NCBI GenBank assembly: GCA_021152595.1
Contig: JAGKVC010000068.1
Coordinates: 1 to 18,266 of the forward strand
Origin: Clostridia bacterium
GTDB lineage: Bacteria > Bacillota > Clostridia > Oscillospirales > Ruminococcaceae
Direction: 5' to 3'
Length of the DNA stretch: 18,266 bases
Shown here: positions 14,393 to 18,266 of the stretch, piece by piece
Layout: every line of letters begins with the position of its first letter
How positions within the stretch are numbered: position 1 is the first letter of the stretch
The notes under the pieces: model-generated
Told to the model about the DNA's origin: nothing
The model's input: the letters and a program-made list of their open reading frames with translations, nothing else
Database searches by the model: none
Translations under genes and position numbers: made by a program

Positions 14393-14446
14393 TAAGATAC
14401 GAAAAAAGTTAACAAATAAATAGGATGAAAACGGAAAGAAGCACGG

Positions 14447-14475
14447 TTGACTTTTGATTTTGATTTGATTATACT
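14447..14475 (+). promoter_or_regulatory. Promoter of the DUF5131 gene
   Basis: TTGACT (14447-14452), 17-base spacer, TATACT (14470-14475). It diverges from the nitroreductase promoter 55 bases away and gives a leader of about 20 bases. Confidence 0.75.
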
Positions 14476-14502
14476 ATATATAATAATTGTGAGGTGATGA
14501 TC

Positions 14503-15378
14503 ATGCACGATATCTGGAATCCGTGGCACGGCTGTATCCGGAAAAGCGAGGGCTGCGACCACTGCTATATGTATTTTCTCGATCAGATGCGCGGCGGCGA
14601 CGGCTCACAGATCTACCGCACGAAAGCAGGCTTCAACTATCCGCTCCAGAAGGATCGCTCCGGTCAGTATAAAATCAAAAGCGGCGAAATGATCCGCGTC
14701 TGCATGACCTCTGATTTCTTCCTCAAAGAGGCGGATCCGTGGCGCGCAGATGCATGGGATATCATCCGCGCAAGAAGCGATGTCATATTCTTCCTGCTCA
14801 CAAAGCGCCCTGAGCGTGTCGCGGACTGTCTGCCGCCGGACTGGGGCGAAGGCTGGGAGAATGTCTTTTTCAACGTATCTGCTGAAAATCAGAAGCGTGC
14901 TGACGAACGCATCCCCATTCTGCTCGATTTGCCGTTCAAGCACAAGGGCGTCATGTGTGCGCCGTTTATCGGACGCGTCAGCCTGCGGAAATATCTCGAG
15001 GCAGGGCAGATTGAGCAGGTGCTTTGCGACGGCGAAAACTACGACGGCGCACGCCCCTGCAATTTTGACTGGGTGAAGCTGCTGCGGGAGGAATGCGAGG
15101 CGCACAATGTCACATTCGTCTTCTGCGGCACCGGCAGACGCTTTATCAAGGATCGGAAGCTCTATCACATCGAGGGCAATGCGCTCCAGAGCAGACAGGC
15201 GCATCTTTCCGGCATGAGCTATCAGGGCAAGCCGATGGAGTTCAGGCTCTATGACGACTTCGGATATCCGGTTCCGCCCGAAAAACGGTATCAGCCCTAT
15301 TTCCGTGAAAAGTGTCAGACCTGCGGCATGAAGCCCGTCTGCAACGGCTGCTCAAACTGCGGAAAATGTAATCCGTAA
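14503..15378 (+). CDS. DUF5131 family protein with extra C-terminal cysteine-rich tail
   Basis: A 291-residue protein of the DUF5131 / phage Gp37-Gp68-like family. The N-terminus has the family hallmark IWNPWHGC...GCDHCY: Cys11, Cys18 and Cys21 spaced C-x6-C-x2-C, followed by an aromatic residue, reminiscent of a radical-SAM iron-sulfur site. Later come VCMTSDFFLKEAD, FFLLTKRPER and FFNVSAENQ, also family-typical. Unusually, the last 21 residues hold six cysteines (271, 274, 280, 283, 286, 289) in a C-x2-C-x5-C-x2-C-x2-C-x2-C pattern with a KPVCNGC core, like the SPASM auxiliary-cluster motif of radical SAM enzymes. The start is ATG 14503, six bases after AGGTG; GTG 14494 and ATG 14497 overlap that site. 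It has its own promoter. Biochemical function is unknown. Confidence 0.85.
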   Translation: MHDIWNPWHGCIRKSEGCDHCYMYFLDQMRGGDGSQIYRTKAGFNYPLQKDRSGQYKIKSGEMIRVCMTSDFFLKEADPWRADAWDIIRARSDVIFFLLTKRPERVADCLPPDWGEGWENVFFNVSAENQKRADERIPILLDLPFKHKGVMCAPFIGRVSLRKYLEAGQIEQVLCDGENYDGARPCNFDWVKLLREECEAHNVTFVFCGTGRRFIKDRKLYHIEGNALQSRQAHLSGMSYQGKPMEFRLYDDFGYPVPPEKRYQPYFREKCQTCGMKPVCNGCSNCGKCNP

Positions 15379-15386
15379 TGTGCAGA

Positions 15387-15411
15387 TCTTGCGCCACAGA
15401 GCAGCGCAAGA
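15387..15411 (+). terminator. Hairpin after the DUF5131 gene, probable weak terminator
   Basis: TCTTGCGC (15387-15394) pairs with GCGCAAGA (15404-15411) around a nine-base loop, nine bases after the stop codon. The downstream sequence is AT-rich but lacks a T-run, so termination may be weak. Confidence 0.45.
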
Positions 15412-15538
15412 AACTATTATTTATGAAAAAATTGGCAATAATATCCAAATCGGGCGGTTCATTATCAGAAAAATGCCGGATATGCGTACAAATATGATAG
15501 ACAAAAACGTCAATTTGCCCTGAGAATTTCAAAACAGC

Positions 15539-15567
15539 TTGACATTATCCGTTATTCATGGTATACT
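15539..15567 (+). promoter_or_regulatory. Strong promoter far upstream of the nucleotide-sugar dehydratase gene
   Basis: Perfect TTGACA (15539-15544), 17-base spacer, TATACT (15562-15567) preceded by TGG (extended -10). Transcription would begin near 15574, about 375 bases before the next convincing start codon. I see no gene between 15379 and this promoter. Confidence 0.8.
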
Positions 15568-15573
15568 GACTTT

Positions 15574-15950
15574 ATAAGAACTTTTTTAAGCATTCTGTGT
15601 CGGATTCCGCCGGTGTGCATCTTGTATGGACAACTGCCGTCACAGAGTCAGCACGCATTTCATATACCCGGATCGCAATTTCCCGCGAAAGTATCCTCTG
15701 ACAGTACCTCAGCCAGAAGACACTCCGGCACACGCTGCCGCCGTGATCTTCGCGCATGCCGCGACACAAAACCGCTGCATGTGTGCGCACAGGTTTCCCA
15801 GCCTGTTTCGGTTCATGCTGCCGGATGTATTCAACACCCCGAATACACCCGTTCTGCGTGATCTATGATTTTCCGATGGCGCGCTCCCCTCTCTGCTCCT
15901 AAAGCAGTCAGAGCCGCATCGGTCAGCCGGATGATAAGGGGTTCATGCAT
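15574..15950 (+). other. Long structured 5' leader of unknown type
   Basis: This stretch between a strong promoter and the capD-like start has no open frame with a ribosome binding site and no recognisable protein. It contains paired segments: a 10-base palindrome TGTGCGCACA (15782-15791), and, just before the ribosome binding site, a nested stem of CCGATG (15873-15878) with CATCGG (15917-15922), CTCT (15889-15892) with AGAG (15910-15913), and CTGCT (15893-15897) with AGCAG (15903-15907). CCCCT (15886-15890) could alternatively pair with AGGGG of the Shine-Dalgarno (15937-15941). I do not recognise a known riboswitch class; a regulatory leader, an embedded small RNA, or decayed coding sequence are all possible. 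Confidence 0.4.
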
Positions 15951-17945
15951 ATGAAATCTAAGTTCCAAAAATATGTGGGCTCATTTTCGACCAGAAAATG
16001 CCTGCTCGCACTCGCAGACAGCTTTATTCTCGCAGCATCCGCCCTATTCTCAAATTTCGTTCTCGCACTCGGCGGTGCAGGACTTCCTCCCGATGAGCTT
16101 CTCATTCCATTGGTCATCGGTACAATTTGCAGCTTCGCATTCCTGTTTATCTGGGGTGCATACAGCAAAATGTGGCGCTATTTCCGCAGCAGGGATTATC
16201 TCTCCTGCATACTCGGCGTCCTCTGCGGTCTTTCCGCAATGTTTCTGTTTACCCATATCCTTGAAATGAAACTGTCGGTCGCGTTCCTTGCGCTCTATGC
16301 AGCATGTTCCGTGATCGGCGTCTGTCTGTTCCGGCTGATCTTCCGCAGAACCTTTATCAAGGTCGCGGATATCAGCAAGCACTCCATGCAGTATAAGCGC
16401 ACCATGATCATCGGCGGCGGCAAGGCTTGCAGAATGCTCCTGACCGAGATCGCAAATGCGAAAAAATCCCCCTATGAGGGCGACAAGGTCTCGGCACAGT
16501 TCCTGCCTGTCTGCATCATCGACGACGACCGCGCGAAAATCGGTCAGGAGGTCATGGGGATCGAAATTGTCGGTACCACTTCCGATATCGCCGATTTTGC
16601 AAAGAAAATGGAGATCGAACAGATTATCTGCGCAATGCCCTCCGCTGCGGAGGAGGATCGCACAAGAGTCCTCAATCTCTGCTCCAAAACCAATCTGCCC
16701 GTCAAGATGGTGCCGTTCATCGGCTGCCTGATCTTTGATGAGCAGCACCCGTCCCTGCTCGGTCAGGTCCGCGATATCAAGGTCGAGGATCTGCTCGGCA
16801 GAGAGCCCGTCAGATTTGACAATAAGGAGATCCGGCGCTTCATCAGCGGCAAGGTCTGTATGGTCACCGGCGGCGGCGGCTCGATCGGTTCGGAGCTGGT
16901 CCGGCAGATCGCAAAATATCACCCCAAGCAGGTTATCATCGTTGATATCTACGAAAACAACGCGTATGACATTCAGCAGGAGCTGCTCATGGAGTACGGC
17001 TCCGACCTGAATCTCGTTACGCTGATTGCCTCCGTCCGCGATTACTTCCGTATGAATCAGATCTATGAGAAGTATAAGCCGCAGGTTGTTTTCCATGCCG
17101 CTGCGCACAAGCATGTGCCGCTCATGGAGGTCTCCCCGATGGAGGCGATCAAGAATAATATCGTCGGCACGTTCAATGTTGCAACGCTCGCGCAGTATCA
17201 TGATGTCGAGAAATTCGTCATGATCTCCACCGACAAGGCGGTCAACCCGACCAATGTCATGGGCGCTTCCAAGCGCTGCTGCGAAATGATCGTGCAGTAC
17301 CTCGCACAGCAGCATGAGGGGAAAACCGAATTCGTTACCACGCGGTTCGGCAATGTCCTCGGCTCGAACGGCTCGGTCATTCCGCTGTTCAAAAAGCAGA
17401 TCGAGGAGGGCAAGCCCGTTACCGTCACGCATCCCGATGTCATTCGCTACTTTATGACAATTCCGGAAGCGGTGTCGCTCGTCATGGAGGCTGCTGCGAT
17501 CGCAAACGGCGGCGAGATCTTCGTTCTCGATATGGGCAAGCCGGTTCGCATCGTCACCCTCGCGGAAAACCTCATCCGCATGTACGGCAAGGTGCCTTAC
17601 AAGGATGTTGAGATCAAGTTCGTCGGGCTCCGGCCGGGCGAGAAGATCAAGGAGGAACTGCTCATGGATGAGGAGGGACTCCAGAAAACCGCAAACAAGC
17701 TCATCTATATCGGCAAGCAGATTGATATTGATATCCAGAAATTCGGTATGGAGCTTGGCGTTCTGCGCGATTCTGCGCAGAAAAACAATGAGGCGATCGC
17801 CGTTGCAGCGCTGCACCAGATCGTCCCCACATTTACAACGCCCGATGCCTATAACCGCAAGGAGCTTGCGAAAAAGAATTCTCCGCAGGAACGCCGCAAA
17901 TATGCAACCGCGGAAGATCCGCAGAGTGCGCTGGCTGCTGTATGA
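15951..17945 (+). CDS. Membrane nucleotide-sugar 4,6-dehydratase/epimerase (CapD/PglF/EpsC type)
   Basis: A 664-residue polysaccharide-biosynthesis protein. Four membrane helices lie in the first 140 residues (near 18-42, 50-70, 86-104, 110-134). A first Rossmann-like domain follows (about 150-290, MIIGGGKACRMLL). The catalytic short-chain dehydrogenase domain begins with the NAD(P)-binding TGGGGSIGSE (306-315) and contains HAAAHKHVPLME and STDKAVNPTNVMGASKR, where the lysine and the MGASK segment form the PglF/FlaA1-type active site. Such enzymes convert UDP-GlcNAc to a 4-keto-6-deoxy sugar for capsule, exopolysaccharide or glycoprotein synthesis. ATG 15951 is preferred, nine bases after AAGGGG; ATG 15945 is only three bases from it. 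No glycosyltransferase neighbours are in the window. The gene ends at a strong terminator, so it is probably monocistronic. Confidence 0.93.
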   Translation: MKSKFQKYVGSFSTRKCLLALADSFILAASALFSNFVLALGGAGLPPDELLIPLVIGTICSFAFLFIWGAYSKMWRYFRSRDYLSCILGVLCGLSAMFLFTHILEMKLSVAFLALYAACSVIGVCLFRLIFRRTFIKVADISKHSMQYKRTMIIGGGKACRMLLTEIANAKKSPYEGDKVSAQFLPVCIIDDDRAKIGQEVMGIEIVGTTSDIADFAKKMEIEQIICAMPSAAEEDRTRVLNLCSKTNLPVKMVPFIGCLIFDEQHPSLLGQVRDIKVEDLLGREPVRFDNKEIRRFISGKVCMVTGGGGSIGSELVRQIAKYHPKQVIIVDIYENNAYDIQQELLMEYGSDLNLVTLIASVRDYFRMNQIYEKYKPQVVFHAAAHKHVPLMEVSPMEAIKNNIVGTFNVATLAQYHDVEKFVMISTDKAVNPTNVMGASKRCCEMIVQYLAQQHEGKTEFVTTRFGNVLGSNGSVIPLFKKQIEEGKPVTVTHPDVIRYFMTIPEAVSLVMEAAAIANGGEIFVLDMGKPVRIVTLAENLIRMYGKVPYKDVEIKFVGLRPGEKIKEELLMDEEGLQKTANKLIYIGKQIDIDIQKFGMELGVLRDSAQKNNEAIAVAALHQIVPTFTTPDAYNRKELAKKNSPQERRKYATAEDPQSALAAV

Positions 17946-17975
17946 GCCGCGCGGAGGCGTAAACCGGATACAAAC

Positions 17976-18017
17976 AAAACCGATCCACTCGTGCTTCAGG
18001 CGAGCGGATCGGTTTTT
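17976..18017 (+). terminator. Bidirectional intrinsic terminator
   Basis: CCGATCC (17980-17986) pairs with GGATCGG (18006-18012), continued after one mismatch by CTCG (17988-17991) with CGAG (18001-18004). Five T follow on the plus strand (18013-18017), and four A precede it, giving a T-run on the minus strand. It separates the convergent dehydratase and hydF genes. Confidence 0.9.
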
Positions 18018-18025
18018 ATTTGGTC

Positions 18026-18266
18026 TTATCTGAGCAGTGACTCGCCCATGAGCGTGCGCGGCAGAATGCCGGTGCATGCCGCAAGCGTTACGCCGTAATT
18101 CGTGAACGGAATGCCCTGCGACATGGCCTGCCGCATCCGCCAGCGCATCTCACGCTCGGTACGCATACAGCCGCCGCAGTGAATCACGAGATCATATCCC
18201 GAAAGATCCGTCGGGAAGGTGCCGCCGGAGCTGTAACGCAGCTCAAACTGCTTTCCGGTATATTTC
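18026..18266 (-). CDS. hydF: [FeFe]-hydrogenase maturation GTPase HydF, C-terminal fragment (partial)
   Basis: The last 79 or so codons of a leftward gene cut by the window edge, with stop TAA at 18026-18028. It reads YDLVIHCGGCMRTEREM, then IPFTNYGVTLAACTGILPR. The HCGGC motif is the conserved pair of cysteines with preceding histidine in the cluster-binding domain of HydF, and the NYG...GIL pattern after it is also typical. HydF is the GTPase scaffold on which HydE and HydG build the diiron subcluster of [FeFe]-hydrogenase, so the organism should make or consume H2. The remaining N-terminal GTPase domain lies outside the window. It shares the terminator at 17976-18017 with the convergent gene. 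Confidence 0.87.
   Translation of the reverse strand, partial: KYTGKQFELRYSSGGTFPTDLSGYDLVIHCGGCMRTEREMRWRMRQAMSQGIPFTNYGVTLAACTGILPRTLMGESLLR

Noticed and set aside
15423..15497. A 24-codon frame (MKKLAIISKSGG...) shortly after the DUF5131 gene, considered as a precursor peptide
   Set aside because: No ribosome binding site, ends before the next promoter, and follows a hairpin. I could not support it as a peptide substrate of the cysteine-rich DUF5131 protein.
15613..15868. Two overlapping frames of about 80 codons inside the long leader
   Set aside because: Neither has a Shine-Dalgarno sequence, their products have no recognisable features, and they overlap in different frames, as expected by chance.
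15574..15950. Cyclic-di-GMP (GEMM) or other known riboswitch before the dehydratase gene
   Set aside because: No conserved GEMM core or other familiar aptamer sequence could be found by eye; only generic stem-loops are supported.
16050..18077. A 675-codon open frame on the minus strand opposite the dehydratase gene
   Set aside because: It is antisense to a clearly conserved enzyme, has an Asp/His/Arg-biased composition typical of shadow frames, and no ribosome site or family motif.
1..18266. CRISPR arrays, insertion sequences, prophage or toxin-antitoxin genes
   Set aside because: No regularly spaced repeats, transposase motifs, terminal inverted repeats or phage structural genes were seen; DUF5131 alone is not evidence for a prophage.

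Overview
The window reads as chromosomal DNA from an anaerobic Firmicute of the class Clostridia, most like a Ruminococcus or other Oscillospiraceae. The reasons are a class I two-subunit type fumarase, a fused membrane aminopropyltransferase, a PBP1A with a ruminococcal-style insertion, strong AGGAGG-type ribosome binding sites, near-consensus sigma-A promoters with extended -10 elements, and a HydF [FeFe]-hydrogenase maturase at the right edge (an H2-forming lifestyle). No phage, transposon, CRISPR array or plasmid function was found. The species assignment is inference.

Layout. Left part, all on the minus strand: fumarase alpha subunit with its own promoter (112-954); the catalytic part of an RluA-type pseudouridine synthase that has lost its 5' end and runs directly out of a DUF3592 membrane-protein gene (1107-2380); then a compact likely operon read leftward from a consensus promoter at 9512-9540: PBP1A, membrane-fused spermidine-synthase-like protein, GNAT acetyltransferase, THUMP/RlmL-type rRNA methyltransferase and diaminopimelate decarboxylase LysA. 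PBP1A and LysA both serve the cell wall or lysine supply. The aminopropyltransferase-like protein and the acetyltransferase could act on polyamines (inference).

Right part. On the plus strand: a small BofC-like membrane-anchored protein translationally coupled to a polytopic membrane protein (9651-10867), a lipoprotein (10963-11625), a tRNA-Thr/tRNA-Tyr operon with consensus promoter and terminator (11791-12062), and a multi-TM HD-GYP cyclic-di-GMP phosphodiesterase (12261-13586). On the minus strand follows a TM1586-type nitroreductase broken by a single-base frameshift (13647-14311). Diverging from it is a DUF5131 protein with an N-terminal three-cysteine motif and a C-terminal SPASM-like cysteine tail (14503-15378). 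A 572-base stretch then holds a strong promoter and a long structured leader for a CapD/PglF-type membrane nucleotide-sugar dehydratase (15951-17945). The last feature is the C-terminus of HydF on the minus strand.

Most notable: three independent coding lesions lie in 18 kb. They are an in-frame loss of about 43 residues of LysA including the PLP-binding lysine, the 5'-truncated RluA joined to DUF3592, and the nitroreductase frameshift. They mean either real gene decay or consensus errors. Other points of interest are a perfect EF-hand loop inside PBP1A, the SPASM-like tail on DUF5131, and a structured leader before the nucleotide-sugar dehydratase gene.
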